Positions 34,751-48,307 of a DNA stretch of 64,000 bases are shown piece by piece. A model generated the notes under the pieces. The model was not told the origin of the DNA. It saw only the letters and a program-made list of their open reading frames with translations, and made no database searches. This stretch comes from Saturnia japonica (taxonomy: Eukaryota > Arthropoda > Insecta > Lepidoptera > Saturniidae). Position numbers and translations under genes: made by a program. Each line of letters starts with the position of its first letter. Position 1 is the first letter of the stretch. Location: the NCBI GenBank assembly GCA_033032175.1, contig CM065309.1:9796001-9860000 (forward strand), written 5' to 3'.

Positions 34751-35251
34751 ATGTATGTATGTGTATCAAAGAATATTGATGTTTATTTGTTAATTGCACA
34801 TACAACCTGATATATCTGCCAATTTGTAGATAAAGAGCAGTTTTGTATCATGATAATTCGGTTATTGTTTATAAATGGAAGCAAAGTAACTGAAAATATT
34901 GTAGCAAATTATTATGTGTTACAATAATTTTTCACAAGGTCAAGTGAAACGCATAAGTATGCATAAGTATGCATGACGTTTTTAATTAGATACATATTTT
35001 GAAAATAAAAATTGTCAGCCAGAGATTATTACGCTACTTAAATAATTTAGTTCAATTTTACTACCGATGTTAACGTTTCATTGAAATGATTTCTGAAGAG
35101 AAGCTTCTTAACTCACGTCTGGAAAGGGAGCCTAACTCAGAAAAGTTAAACTTCACGCGTGGCAATTTACAAGATATGCAAGTGCGACAGACCACGGAGT
35201 ATTAAGAACCACGTGATTATTATTAACCTGAATTTTTGTTTATGTGAATGT

Positions 35252-35461
35252 TTATGTGTTAAATCCAAAATGAAATATCTCTGCTATATCGGTTCCTGGG
35301 ATACCTGAAGAATTTTTGTTATCTATACTACTATTTCTGATTCTATCATGCATACAAACTCCGAGCATAGCCCTCTCTATTGCCCTTTGAGTGACATTGA
35401 GCTTTCTTATGAATCTTATGAATAAAAAAGGTTGCTGAAAGTCGCTGGATGCAGGTAGCAT
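35252..35461 (-). pseudogene. Non-LTR reverse transcriptase C-terminal fragment
   Basis: The 69-residue reading contains KLNVTQRAIERAMLGVCM-DRIRN, close to the KL.VTQRAMERAMLGVSLRDRIRN signature I know from insect LINE ORFs. It lacks the catalytic domain. Sequence at 35462-35540 ('agaccaatgtacagcagttgacgtgtttcggctg') is the 3' tail of such an element but in the opposite orientation, so two fragments meet here. Confidence 0.75.
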
Positions 35462-35545
35462 AAGAACGGTCGTTGTGACGATCTTTGGGGGAGACCAATG
35501 TACAGCAGTTGACGTGTTTCGGCTGAAATGATGATGATTACAATA
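35462..35545 (+). repeat. LINE 3' tail fragment
   Basis: 'gggggagaccaatgtacagcagttgacgtgtttcggctgaaatgatgatgat' matches the common end of lepidopteran LINEs (cagcagtggacg...ggctgatgatgat). Confidence 0.6.
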
Positions 35546-38004
35546 CTATAATGGAAATATTTAAATGATTAGAATACTATTACAAAGAAGTAAAGTTTGT
35601 CTGTTTGTAGGAGGTAACCTCTGAAAATACTCATTCGATATTAAAAATTCTTTCACTAATTGGTAGCTACATTGTCTCTCAATGATCCAATATATGATTT
35701 TATTCTTAAATACTTCTGTGTTATATTTAACACAAACGAAGTACCGGGCGGTTGAAATCAAATACGCTGTTTACGTACTTACATATTGTTTGATAGTTCA
35801 TTTTTATTGGTCATTAAATCGATCTATTTGCCATTTATATAAATTTTATCGGTCCTAACAAAAATCAAATTGGGTGCTCTCGCGAATTTAGTTACCTACA
35901 TACCATTTTTAATGTCACGTTCAAATCTCACGTTTGTGCAACGACATCTTTTTATTTGATTGCACATTTTTTTGACATTCACGATGACGCGGACGGTTAT
36001 TATGCACGGTATTCGGTATGCATAATAAGTGTAGTCGGCCTTCCCAACATATTTTATCAGTCCCTGACTTGTACAGATATTAACAGTTGTTAGATGCCAA
36101 TTTGTAGCTTGACCAATGGTTTAAGTAATTATTGGTAATTAAAAATAACACACCAAGTGCGCAGTTTGTACATGATGAAAGATTATAGAATATAGGAGAG
36201 GGTCAACGTAGTTTTCAAATGAAATAAAAAATCTATGGAAGCTATTTTACTAAATATATCTATGTATTATTTCTCAATCGTGTTTTTGTGGCAGCGCCTT
36301 ATCTCCTTTAATTATTCATCAAAATTAAGTGATTCAAAGATCGCTATAAAGCGTATGTTGGGAACATACGAAATATAGAGAAAAACTCTAAAATTAACAT
36401 ATAGGAGGCGCCATCTATTAAAAATCTGTTTAACTAATATGCAAGCCGTTAGATTGTTTACGTTCTATACAGTGAAAAATATTCCCAGGGGTCAGCTAGT
36501 TTTTGTGTTATCCTATATTAGCAGGAAGTGATATGATATTATTTTAGCTCCTTTAACTACAATCTCATCTGATGTTGATGTGGAAGAGCAAAATGACAAC
36601 ACGATAAGCCTAGTACGGGAGCACGCTTTTATTTAGCATCATTTCTCAGAGCATTGATATATACCAAAACTATTAGTCTTTTGTGATTCGAGTATTGATC
36701 TGTTTCTGGTGCAAGACATAAAGGGGATTTACTTAATTTACAAAGTGTTCCTATACTTTGATTTATATGGAACCTCTCTATCAACTCAATCGTCTATTTC
36801 ACGTCACGTTATACTACGAAACGTTCAGATAACTATTTTTTATGCCTTTCATTGATTTTTATATAGATGCTATGGTACAATAACTGCATTACCTTCATTT
36901 TTTGTGCTTAGTATTAGTTAGTATATACTGACGAAATCTCGATAAAAAATTGTACGCGAATTAAAGAAACTTTAATTCATCAATAACACATGATATGAAC
37001 ATTTTAAATTATGTTTATTGAGTTCTTTATGTAAGTTAATTTGTTTATATTTGGTAATTTAATCATTACGCGTACTTTGGCGTGATATGACAGGAATTAA
37101 AACTAGATGAGCGACTAGTGAGATATAAGTTTATAATATATTAGACTGTGTAAATATAATTTTATTTTCAACAAACATATCGAAAATATTGTTTGGAATG
37201 GCGAAAAAATACTGCGAAATTTAAGCTCTTTGTATTATGATTATCATCGTAATTTTTCATTTTCCATAATAAATTACATCGTTTTTTTTTGGAAGTTTAT
37301 ATTTCATCAACAGATTAGTTTATAACAAAAAACTACAAAAGGTCTTTTATATTTTTTCGATCAATTTACTTCTTAAAATGCTATTCAAGGTAAAAGTTAA
37401 TTCATACTAACTTTTAATATAACTCTATAATATAACATTTATAGATATAAATACAATAATCACCGCTTTCGCTTGTGTTTTACAACCGTAGAACATAAGG
37501 TTGTATACGGCCTAGACCGATATGCGGTGGTCATCGTCATCGTCATCGTTTTCAATTCATATAGATACGTCAATTCGATTTCAAGTGCAAGTTTAGTTTG
37601 TATAGTTAACAATGTTACACACTTGCATATTATCGATGCACCACGCAACAACTGTTACTTCATCTATTATTTTTCAGTATACATAACGCATCCAGTTCGG
37701 CTTTCGTATCCTGTTGTATTTTATAATACACTACAACTCTGTTCTTACGATTGCAAAATTAATGATGTAAGCAATGATATTATATTTTTACTTTTAATAT
37801 CATTGAATGTAAAAATATTCTTTCTGTTTACGTCTTTCAATACACATATTATGTGTAAAAAGTTGTGTGTGTTTAAAATATAGTCGACGGATTTTATTAT
37901 TCATAAATATTTTAAAATATTAGGTTTTTTTTCTCACATAAATTGTATTGTTATTTTATAATTATTGTTTTTTTTGCTATCTTTGTTAACTTGCTTTATT
38001 TTTA
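35546..38004. other. Gene-free region
   Basis: A small hairpin (TTATTATGCA / TGCATAATAA) is at 35997-36028. 36180-36505 ends 'caggggtcagctagt' and is probably a repeat tail. The 136-residue ORF at 37473-37883 (+) is AT-rich and hydrophobic with no domain; I do not call it a gene. Confidence 0.35.
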
Positions 38005-38011
38005 TTAATAT

Positions 38012-38460
38012 ACTAGCTGTGCCCGTGGCTTCGCTCACGTGGACTACAGAATGCCCGCGCGAATCTTGCTCCCCCGCTCTCGGTTATTTTAAAGACAAAA
38101 ATGCTTATTGTGGATGTTTCTTAGAAGATAAATTTTTTATTTTACTCTTTCGGATGTTTATGTAGATCTTTTTAATGCCTATAATTATGTAGTACATTAA
38201 TGTGCTAAATCTCTTATGGTTTACTCAAAATAAGCCATTTAAGCGCCCGCATTGATTCACCATGACCAGCTTTTTTTTATTTGTGCGGAACCTTACTTCT
38301 TTTTCTAAAATAAAAGTAGCCTAAGTTGCTCCCTATATCATCAGCTATCTATCTGTGAAAGTCCCGTCAAAATCGATTCAACCGTTTCGGAGATTACCCG
38401 CAACAAACACTTAGACATGCATTTAGTAAAAAACTGTTATTTTGACATTACAAAAAGACA
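38012..38460 (+). repeat. Non-LTR-like repeat (family A), plus orientation
   Basis: It starts 'ctagctgtgcccgtggcttcgctcacgtgg' and runs through 'gaatcttgctcccccgctctcggttatttt' to 'cgtttcggagattacccgcaac'. It is the inverted counterpart of 29620-30075. Confidence 0.65.
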
Positions 38461-38464
38461 CTTC

Positions 38465-39795
38465 AATTATATTAATTGTTTTGTTTTCAGTTTTTATACG
38501 GGGCTGGCTGGAGAGCTTTGTACTTTTATTAGTGGATAAACTACTTATCTTGAATGATAACAATGTTATTTTATGATCTTTGATCTGTAATGTTGTAGAA
38601 GTATCAAATAAATAAAATAATCTAAAAATATACCTGGATTAAATTGCTATTGGTAAACTTGTCTATTAGAATTGCCTATAAATCGAATTAGTTGCGTTTT
38701 TGTATCTACTTTTGGTAATAGAGGTCAGGGCCCAGGGCACAATCTGGTGACATTTCCCAGACTGACTATAAATCTTTTATGAAATACTATTTCTGTGCTG
38801 TTACAGAAAATGCGTAAAAATTAATTGTGGATGGTTTTACCGCAACAAAACGTGCAATTTATAGTCTCTAATATTGTCGATTGACCTTCCTTTCGTATTG
38901 GAACTCACGTCACGCCTTCGGGCACTGTTATCAGGTTAAGAGCAAGTTTTAGGTCAACTAATGTAAAAAATTGAGTTCGGAATCTATGATGATATCATCA
39001 TAATTATACCTACTTCATGTTCAACAAAAATGAGTCAAGAAATGATAAACAACATCTTTTTTCAGGTTTCTCAAAAAGCAGTGACCATGACAAAACACAT
39101 TTTTTGTTACCATTGACGTTTCACTTAATTCACTTCTTCATACTTAATGGTTTAATTATTAACCATGAATGAATCTGAGACAGTACATTTCACGTTTGAG
39201 TTCATTACAATTCATAAATTAGATTTTAATTTTTTTTAGTAAGTATTATACTTATCAGTAGATACTATTAATTCTTTGCTTATTATAAGTTCATAAACCG
39301 GTTAAGTATAATAGTGGTAAAACGAAAAATGGCGAAAAAAAAAATCATATAAGTGATTTAAAAACAAATCTATTAATTAATGAAACTAGGCGTTATATAT
39401 ACATTATGTACAAGCTTTCCAATGTAGGCTTCACTTCCGTATACTGTAAGATTTGTACACAATAAAACAGCGTGAGTTTCTATCAGAGAAAAAAAGTGCG
39501 TGCGTACAAAGTACACAGGTCAGAAGTGAAACTTGATTGGCAAACTAATTTTTAAATCTCGTTTATATTTATACTAATCTAAAGAATTAGATTTCGGAGA
39601 CTTGGAGGGAAAAGGAAGATATGTTAGAAATTTAATGAATTTAATTGTCATTAAAATATTAAGTATATTAAATTCTTAAATGACGAGTGGCAAACTAAAA
39701 TGCCACATGTTATTGGTAAATATTAAAACTTCCTAACCTTCAAAAGATTTAATATAAAAAATTGTATATTAACAAAAATATAACAAAATAAAAAA
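38465..39795. other. Gene-free AT-rich region
   Basis: I see no exon. 38720-38950 is somewhat richer in GC but has no long frame. Confidence 0.35.
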
Positions 39796-39800
39796 GATGT

Positions 39801-40275
39801 GGTGTCGTGGGACACCAGGTAGGAACGAAGTTCCTTCGGCTAATGTAGAATAGACACAATTTGCGAAAAAAAAAATCGTGCTCAATTTTATGTAGGTTTT
39901 CTTGATTTTTCTCTTGAATTTTGCTGATTAATTTTTATTTAAGTACAGGAAAGTATTTAGGAAATCCACTATTTTAGGAAATAATAAATTACGTAAAATA
40001 AAAAAAATCTTAATTCAAATTATCAATTAAAATAACAAAATATGTCTCTTTATTTTTGTTTGACAACATAAAATTTCATAGAAATAGAAATAATCACAAA
40101 AAAAGGTATTATACACTACTCGATTGTGTATACGACTGTCGCGCCTGCGCACGTCTCATTTAACGGTTTTATTCAACGGACCTTTTCTTACGGTTTTACT
40201 ATCACATTTTTTTCAGTTCGGTCGCGCAGCAAAATCCCTTTCTCCTCCAAGCCTGCCGTAAGGAACTTCGTTCCA
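39801..40275. repeat. Repeat bounded by 'ggaacgaagttcctt' inverted ends
   Basis: GGAACGAAGTTCCTTCGGC at 39822-39840 is opposed by GCCGTAAGGAACTTCGTTCC at 40255-40274. Before the left arm is 'ggtgtcgtgggacacca'. A related piece ('ggtacttcgttcccgacgggacacc') lies at 44089-44114. A DNA transposon of unknown superfamily is likely. Confidence 0.5.
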
Positions 40276-40279
40276 ATAT

Positions 40280-41770
40280 ATTACTTACTCTGAACAACTG
40301 CTTAGTATAGGACGATTTACAAATTTATCACAAAATATTTATTTATACATTAAAACTCACTGTTTACACATTGTCTCCATGGCTACGTGCTTCATGCTAC
40401 GTTCGACCTTTCTCATTCTCCCTCAGTCGGTTCAATCGCTCTCTTCCTTTCTCTCTCAAAATGTTTCAAATTTTCGTGACACGACTTCGTGACGCGTTGT
40501 ATCCGTAAAAATTTACCCTCATGCGCGCAAAGAAGTTTCACTTCAAAAAATTCATAAACGCATAAATTTTATCTTTTTTTCGAACTTGATACACTGTTGG
40601 CCAGTAGGCCTTAACAGCTTCACGGAGCGCAGCAGGCACTCAGCCGAGAAACCATTTTATAATAGGATTGTAGAGTATTTATTTTATTGAAATAATTAAC
40701 ACAATGTACTCTTTTACAGTTTCATGTAAAGGTTTTAAATAAATTATTAACGTTTTCTAGTACTTATCATAATATAGCATCTCTTCTCGCACCAAGCTGA
40801 TAATTCCTACAGTTACACATTACAGTTACTCATATGTTAAATAAGTTTATAAGATTGTCAAAATTTTTGCTTATCACAAATCTGTGTAAGTTCATTTTTA
40901 GTAAAGTTGCAGCATGTTTTTAGGTATATTTACAACTAGGTCAATGTAACAGATACCCATAGAGATACGTTTTATGTAAAATTAGTGGGTGTGTTCTAAT
41001 GGCAGTCAATGTGAGAGTGGTGAGACTGGAACTGGTGATTGTGACTTACTTGTCCAACAAGTAATTTTTTGTAGGGTTGTTACAAAGCATATTTTGTAAA
41101 AAAAAGTCACTAAACTATTGCAGACCTCGTTACAAATACCTCCAGCTGCAGGTGTTTTACTTTCAATTGAACCAGTACACTACATTATTACATATCAATC
41201 TAATTTAAACTTTAAAATATCTAGGTATCGTCATTTATCATATGTTTTATTTAAACAGGTTTTGTAAAGTTGTTTCAGTGTTTGAATTTCAATAATTTAA
41301 ACGATATAGGATCTATTAATTTAATAACGCGACTTTGTACGCAAGCAGGTTATTGTGAAATTGCAATTTCCGTTGGCATTTTGTTTTTGACGCGACGCGA
41401 CGTATAATAACATCCTTCGTCTTAATTGATAGAAAGTGAAAGTTTAATATGTTGTAGATGCTGCAATAAATTAAAAAAGGCTTTGTTATACCAGCGGAGT
41501 ACGGGGTCACATATTAGATTATTTTGAGAATTAAAAAAAAATATACAGTTCTTTTTTTTATAACGGAAACTGTGTTCATCCGCAATTCTGCCAACGTCAA
41601 GTGACTAGAACATTTTTCTAGTTATTATTCTTCTTATTTTTCCTAACTTGACAACTAGTCCTCTTTATTGAAGACCATTACCTACTGCCATTATTGAGTG
41701 ATTACATAGTGCCCTTAGTCCTATGATAATTTCAGTATTTTAGTATTGTTTCAGTAATTTTAGTATATTC
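40280..41770. other. Gene-free region
   Basis: 40370-40660 is less AT-rich ('gctacgttcgacctttctcattctccctcag...') and is probably more of the preceding repeat. No supported exon. Confidence 0.35.
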
Positions 41771-41774
41771 CTTG

Positions 41775-42190
41775 TTAGAACTTTCTAGACAGTTTTTGTG
41801 GCATCTCAGAATTATTTTTTGTGGCTCGGATGTTATTATTTCCAATGCATTTCACTTGTGCATAATAACTAAGTTTTATTATTCAAAATGCCACCTGCAT
41901 TACACAACATGGGGTCAAATAATACAAATTACATGACAGTTTGAAATACCGCCAAAAACTATCTAATTATTATTGTAATCTTCAATATATCTGTAACAAG
42001 ATGGTGTCTCTTTTGTAAACTACATGCAACATGCATACATGGCAACTAAAGTACATGTTCCTAGTTATTATATATAATCCGCTATACTTGTGCACAATAA
42101 CCAAACTATATCACTTAAAATACCGCCAAAATTACATTATATAGGACCAAATAAGATAAGTTTATGAATTAAAATAAAAACCACTTAATG
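41775..42190. repeat. Dispersed repeat family E, two units
   Basis: Two related units, each with 'acttgtgca(t/c)aataac..aa' followed by 'aatgccacc..cattacac' or 'aataccgcc..attacat', and '(g/a)ggaccaaataa'-like ends. Related to 19733-19910. Confidence 0.45.
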
Positions 42191-42199
42191 ATAGGTCTA

Positions 42200-42535
42200 A
42201 GTCCAGTCTAAAACCTTTAACAGTAGTAATTTTACGTCCAATTGACAGATTACTCTGAGGAACAGTAACTGACAGTTGATAGCTCATTACGAATGTTGTC
42301 TAATGACAAATATTTAATATTGGGATTTTTGGCAAAGTAAACTGTAATTCTGTTACAATTATAGTTATATAAGTAAATCACTAAAATTTGTTAAATCTTA
42401 ATTGATATATGAATTTCGATACATTTTGTTTCCAACTATGCATATCGTTTACGCTGTAAAAGACATGTATCTCTGATAAGTACATACAAACAAACATCTA
42501 TAATTTATATAAATAAAATCAATACAATGATTGAG
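42200..42535. other. AT-rich sequence
   Basis: I see no gene. Confidence 0.35.
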
Positions 42536-42539
42536 GTTT

Positions 42540-42700
42540 GCCATTGTGCGCGCATTACGCAAAAACTACTGGATAGATTTGAACCAAATTTTTTTTGTAC
42601 TCTTTAGATACTTGGTTCTTATCTAAAAAAATATCACGATATCTTCATAACCAAAATTTCTGTAGTCCACGCGAGCGGAGCCGCGGGCACAGCTAGACAT
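42540..42700 (-). repeat. Truncated repeat tail ending as family A
   Basis: It ends 'tctgtagtccacgcgagcggagccgcgggcacagctag', the family A head in minus orientation, after 'cattacgcaaaaactactggatagatttgaa'. Confidence 0.55.
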
Positions 42701-43169
42701 AACTAAAATAAATAAAAAAACACAAGTGACATCCCTAACCGGTCAGCGTGTATTACGCAAGCGGCTGTTCGGTCGATAACTTGCTCCACATTAGCTCATT
42801 GTCTCACTGCGCGCAGCTTGCGGCAAGTGTTGCTCTGGCTAACCTACTCTTTAGAATATATCTGATAAGTACATACTTATTTCGGTTTGATTTCCTTAAT
42901 TATGATTATACTTTTTATGCAATCAACTTTTACTTTCATTCCGTACTAGTTTAGTATTCGAATTATTATAATTAGTAACTTATAATTTATTTTGTCTGTT
43001 GTATTATAGATATTTATTTATCAAGAATGCCACAGGATAGTGTAGACAAATATTATAATAGTATGAACTAAATGTTAAATTTAAGTACATATATACGAAC
43101 CCATTAAGTGCTGTAACTTAAGTATTAAAACTAAATAAAAGTTATTGATGGATAGAAGAAACTTTAATT

Positions 43170-43325
43170 TTTTTAATTTATCGCTAAGCATCTGAAGATG
43201 TGTTCCGGCGAGTGCACTTGAGGATCAGTTCCACCACTAGGCTTAGCGTGTCATCATCTTGGGTCACAAACTTACTTAACATCATATGAGATTGTACCCA
43301 TAACGATAAATCCATAGTCTATGGC
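43170..43325. repeat. Dispersed repeat family F
   Basis: 'gtgttccggcgagtgcacttgaggatcag', 'taggcttagcgtgtcatcatcttgggtcaca' and 'ttaacatcatatgag' recur in the same order at 56955-57070. Confidence 0.6.
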
Positions 43326-43869
43326 TAAAATCTATAACTAAATCTATAAGAAATTTGTGAACGTAAAAGGAATAATAATGAAAAACATAAGATGTATGAA
43401 TAGAAACAAATTTTTATCTTTTAATGTCCTTATGTTGTTTTGCTTAGTTTTAGCACAGGTTTTAGTGTAGATCTTAACCGGTTTGATTTTTAATAAGTGA
43501 AGCGATCGTTGACACCTTTTATTTTCTTGATGTTTCGTTAAAATCTGGAAGCGATGATATAGTAATAGATAAATTTATTTTCTATATATTTATCCAAATG
43601 GTTGACCTCAGCTGGTGACCGTAATCTATAAATACTGTGTTAGTAATGATGTCGTAACGATTCATAAGGACATCTGTGTCGGTAGTTATGCGTTTCATAG
43701 ATTGAGAATTACTTGCACTGACTCTAAAGACAAACTTTGTTAGTTAGAGTGTTAATAAGTCATGTTATTAAATATATCTTTTAAAAAAAACTTCCATAAC
43801 GTACTTTGCGGTAAGAGTTGACTTGTAGAGATTATTACGCAAGGAAAAAGCGTTATGCCCTCTCAAAGC

Positions 43870-43942
43870 AACTTTCTCTTTCTCTCTCTCTCTCTCTTTC
43901 TGTCTCTATCGATTATATACGAGTGTGTGTGTGTGTGTGTGT
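43870..43942. repeat. (TC)n and (GT)n microsatellites
   Basis: A TC tract at about 43873-43909 and a perfect GT tract at about 43922-43941. The ORF across them is an artefact of the repeats. Confidence 0.8.
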
Positions 43943-44179
43943 TCATGCGAGTATCGAAATTGGAGCAGATGAGCATCGTGCGCGGCTGGTTTGGTTTTTT
44001 GGTACATATACAAAGATAATACTTAAATCAATGTGTTCTTTATGACTTAGACTAAATGATTTAAAAAAAACATCTTGTATCCTTTTTTGGTACTTCGTTC
44101 CCGACGGGACACCTCTGACCGTACCTACATTTTTTTTTAACTTATAGTTTCATCTTTTTGCCACTATCTTATTTGATGT

Positions 44180-44420
44180 GCAGTGACATTGGTAAAACGC
44201 TAAGACTAATGAAGGTACTGGTTCTCAAGTTTAGCTGCCGGAGACAGATTTTCATCTTGAGAGCGGTAGCTAATCAGGCAGGCAACAGATAAAGCCCTAC
44301 CACCACACTATGGTTTCATCACGAAGTTTTCCTTCACTGAAAGCTCAGGCTCATTGCAGGCATTCACCGACCCATTTCGATCGACGCGGTCTCCGTACAC
44401 GCTACCACTTAGCTATTATT
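44180..44420. repeat. Dispersed repeat, LINE tail-like
   Basis: Contains 'aggcaacagataaagccctaccaccacact', 'atttcgatcgacgcggtctccgtacacgctaccacttagctattattgc'. It resembles translated-region remnants of a non-LTR element but no frame is preserved. Confidence 0.45.
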
Positions 44421-44424
44421 GCTT

Positions 44425-46210
44425 AAAATGTTATATTATAATTATTATATTTGATGAAACAAATGTTTGTAATGATCAAGAATGGACTACTCAATAAATA
44501 ATTGTTATTAGATTAGTGTCAAGTTTATAAATTGTTTGTAATTAATATATTATATCTATAAAGTTATATTTGATAAATATTGTAATTGCACCATAAAGTT
44601 TACAACATTTATTGATCAATTCTGTGAGACAAGAAATCGGGTCATACATGTGATGTCGTATACTTTAGTTCGTTTGTATTCGTGTAAAAACAACAATTTA
44701 TGAGTCTCAGGTTTTTGTAAGGCAGGTTTTTCTTCTAAATATATATGGTTGTTTTATTTCTATTTTGAATTTAATAAATGATAATGGAATAATAAGCGCA
44801 TTAAAAGATTCATATCTTTCAGTTAATGTATATTTTGTTACTGTTCGCAAAATAATAGAATTAATAGCGTTTCCTGTGTTTATTTAATAATAGGTAATTA
44901 ATATACCGACATTAATGAAATAAAATACTAATTACCTATATTTATAGATTGCTGAAGCATTGTGCTCCGGAAATGTTTCTAACCTTTAAGCACAAAGTGT
45001 TAGTCTCGTCAAAATGTGTACATCCAAAAGGTGTCTTTGCATATTGAGAAGTAATACTAATATGGATTTTGTAGTATTTAAATATTAAGTTAAGATCCTG
45101 TATTAATAAAATTTACTAAAATAAATTAGAACGTAAAGTTTGATTATCACGTTAATAATTAAACATTGCTTGCTCAGACTACATCAGCTGTGACAATAAT
45201 AACTGGTTTTTTGGGTGCATTTGTCTCATCGAAATAATTATCGTGAAGGTGATAAAATATTTAATATATAATTTGTGGTAGAGTTAAGAAGCGAGTAGGT
45301 AAATTCTTCTTAGGTTTCTTGGTATCTTATTATTTTTTAAGATACTTTTTATGTCAGATAGATATAACGTGTAATACGATGGAATCTTCTAGTTTTAAAA
45401 GTTAAAACCGTCGTTGTAATTTGTTAGGATAAACGGTTTCGTTGGTTATCCGCAAATTCGAATGATGTACCAAAGATAATCCGAATATGCCATTTTTAAG
45501 CAAATATTTAGCGATTTATGCTATCGTAAATAGAGGGTCCATTACGATTTTTTATTAAATTTTAAAGAAATTTTACTGTGACTATAAACGTTTTTCTTAT
45601 AACATTGAAATGAGAGTCTCATACTTACTTTTTTACATTCAACATATGTAGTATGTAATTTTATAATACAGCAAAAATATTACTGTTTATGTACTGTTAT
45701 GGAAATATAAATATAAATGTAATTTTTCGATGGTGACAAAATCTATGGTAATTTGCAGTTTGTTCCATTAATTTAGCATGGTTGCTAACTTGATTTTAAT
45801 TCAATGTTGTTTTATTTTCCGAACATTGTAGCGTAAACTTCGAAAAAGAAGATATCTTTAAAAAAATGTCTGTTCTTATGGTAGGCATGTAAAGAGTTAT
45901 AAATATTATCCCGCATGCACAAAACTTTATTAAATTAGCCATCAATGTAAATTAATTTCACTGAATTTGATTTTTATATAATGAAAAAGTCAGTAAATTG
46001 CATTTACATTATTATTTATTATCATTGCTGACTAACATCATCATATGTGCGACATGATAGGCGCACAGTTCTTAATTGTATCTTCTACTAAACGTGCCAA
46101 AAGAAGTATTATCTATTATTGTTGTTTATTTGTTCACTGAGGTATACAGGTTTTTTATTCTATAAAATATTACATTGTCCTGTATCCTTATATGTCTATT
46201 ATAATATAAC
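44425..46210. other. Gene-free AT-rich region
   Basis: I see no exon or clear repeat. Confidence 0.4.
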
Positions 46211-46214
46211 ATAC

Positions 46215-46460
46215 CATTAGGCCTGTATTCCCGAAGAGTTATGCAGTTCGCCGGGTATGTTTTTAGGTCCCATGTAGTAGGGGACGAGCTTATTGTCATT
46301 AATCGGGCACAAAGCCAAACTCCAAGCTGCTATTGAGACATTTATAGAAAACCCCAATAACGCTTTGCTCGGCCTGGGAATCGAACCCAGGACCTCAAGC
46401 ATAGCAGTCGCGATTAGGACTACTAGGTTAATGAGGCAGTTGTCTATTATTGCCATTAAA
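46215..46460 (-). repeat. tRNA-derived SINE, minus orientation
   Basis: On the minus strand it reads the tRNA-like head with B box GGTTCGATTCCC (46380-46391), then the same body as the copy at 34500-34750 and 'cttcgggaataca' at the end. The two ORFs over it come from the repeat. Confidence 0.8.
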
Positions 46461-46464
46461 AAGG

Positions 46465-48300
46465 CACATATATTTCCACGTAAATCACGAATTCTTTAAA
46501 TATTACGTATATTGCATAGCTATCTGGTGACAGTATCAACTTGGCACATTCACAACCGATATATTAGGATAATGCACATTGTGTTTACAACACCACTAAC
46601 TTCCGATACGTGACAAGGCATAATTACGTGAGACATGTTCTTGTGTTCTATTGTATGTTGTAACAACAGGATATTTATCATAATTATCAGTATCGGTGTT
46701 TACCACGTTACAAAGTGTCTTGTCAATGTTAAATACCCTGCAAATGATAACTGTTCCTACTGATAACCTTTCACGTTTATAATGAGCGTAATAGGTGCAA
46801 TAAATGCCGTAATAGCCGCACGGAGCCCTATTTTCAACGTCAAATTAAAATTATAAATAATGTAAATTAACTTCCGAGAGTTGAGACTTTTTTATCGTAA
46901 ATTTTCTCCTCTTTAACGAACTTTTTTCAAAATTGCTTTAATATCAATATTTATGGAGTTATTAACGAAAAACTAAATACCATTTTTTTTCATCTTATTT
47001 TGTTAATAAAAATTGAAATTTTTACCTGCGCCAAAATCCTTCAAAAACATTTTTCTAGAGGTAATTCCGAATCCAATGAGCCGTCGCTCATATTTTAGGA
47101 CCTTTATATCTATTTTTCACATTTTTGAACTTGTTGACTAGACTATTATTGTACTTAGATGTTCCCATTCTTGTTTATTCATATGATGATAGTTCTCTTC
47201 ATGCTCACATTGAAAAAGTAGCTCACTCTGACGTATTGTTTTTACTAAAAAAGGAATTTTATGCGTATCTACACATATAGAATAAGTTATTATAATTTCA
47301 ACACTTATAAGTTGGGAATTTAATTTTGTATCAAAATTCTAAATAACTTTTAAATTAGATATACGAATATCTAAATATTATAACACACACTGGTAGTTTT
47401 ATTTATACATAAATTTACTTAAAATCCGTCTTAAAAGAATTATTATTATACGCATTATATTCTGAAATGTAATATGTTAAGTTTTAGAGAAGGGGGGACG
47501 GAAGTCTAAAATTTATATTCTCTTGATTTATTTCTATGTTGATCAAATAATATTGAATATAGTTAACAAACATGCAGGCCTGTTGCAAGTTGTCACTGCA
47601 GCCTATAGTTAGGTACAACCAACCTCAAAAATACCGTAGTACTGAGGTCAGTCATAAAAGGATAAGACTAATTTGGAACGCCTCGAAATCGGAAACGGAA
47701 TTATGTTATCCTAACACACTCTTGAAATTGGAAAACTTTCGGCAGAAACAGGTGTGGTGCGGTGATTCTTCTGCATTTTAATAGGTTCAAAATGTAACGT
47801 AATGCCGTAGACAAACACTGTATTAAAGAAAATAGGTACTTACAATGTATATTGTGAAGACATAGAAAACATGCCAATTTATTACGTTTATGAAATAATC
47901 ATTTGAAAAGTTTATATCTACGCAAGTACCTACATGACGTAAGGATTGTGTAACATAAATGCAATCGTTTTATTACTGGGATTAAGTCCTGTTCATAATT
48001 GCTTGTAGATATTGTAACCATTGAAACTCAGTCTACTTTCACTTGCCGGACAAGTGACATAAAAATACTTTGGGCATACGCGGTACCTACTTCCGTGCGA
48101 ATTCGGCGAATTAAATTGGTTTAACCTAGTTACAGTTTCATTAAAATAAATTAAGGAACGCCAGCAAACATAATTGATAATATCAATATTAAGGTACTTA
48201 TATAGGTCTGGAACAAAATAGACAGGGAAAGTTTGGTAGGGGTACCTTGGTCTCAATACGTGGGATTAGGGGGCCTCCCACGCTATATTGTCAAAACTGA
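46465..48300. other. Gene-free region
   Basis: The 69-residue reading at 47572-47781 (+) and the 87-residue one at 47993-48256 (-) have mixed composition but no motif, acceptor or homologous feel; left uncalled. Confidence 0.35.
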
Positions 48301-48307
48301 CAGTACT

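Noticed and set aside
37473..37883. 136-residue ORF, the longest in the 21-51 kb block
   Set aside because: Composition is Ile/Val/Tyr/Phe-rich as expected of AT-rich non-coding DNA. It has no domain, no splice context and a simple 'atcgtc' repeat inside.
42748..42954. 68-residue ORF starting in a GC-richer patch
   Set aside because: The first 30 residues look plausible but there is no acceptor or family; the rest is AT-rich Phe/Tyr filler.
43818..44045. 75-residue ORF across microsatellites
   Set aside because: The Ser/Leu and Cys/Val runs are translations of (TC)n and (GT)n.
47572..47781. 69-residue plus-strand ORF of mixed composition
   Set aside because: Could be a transposon scrap; no motif, no splice site and no partner exon.
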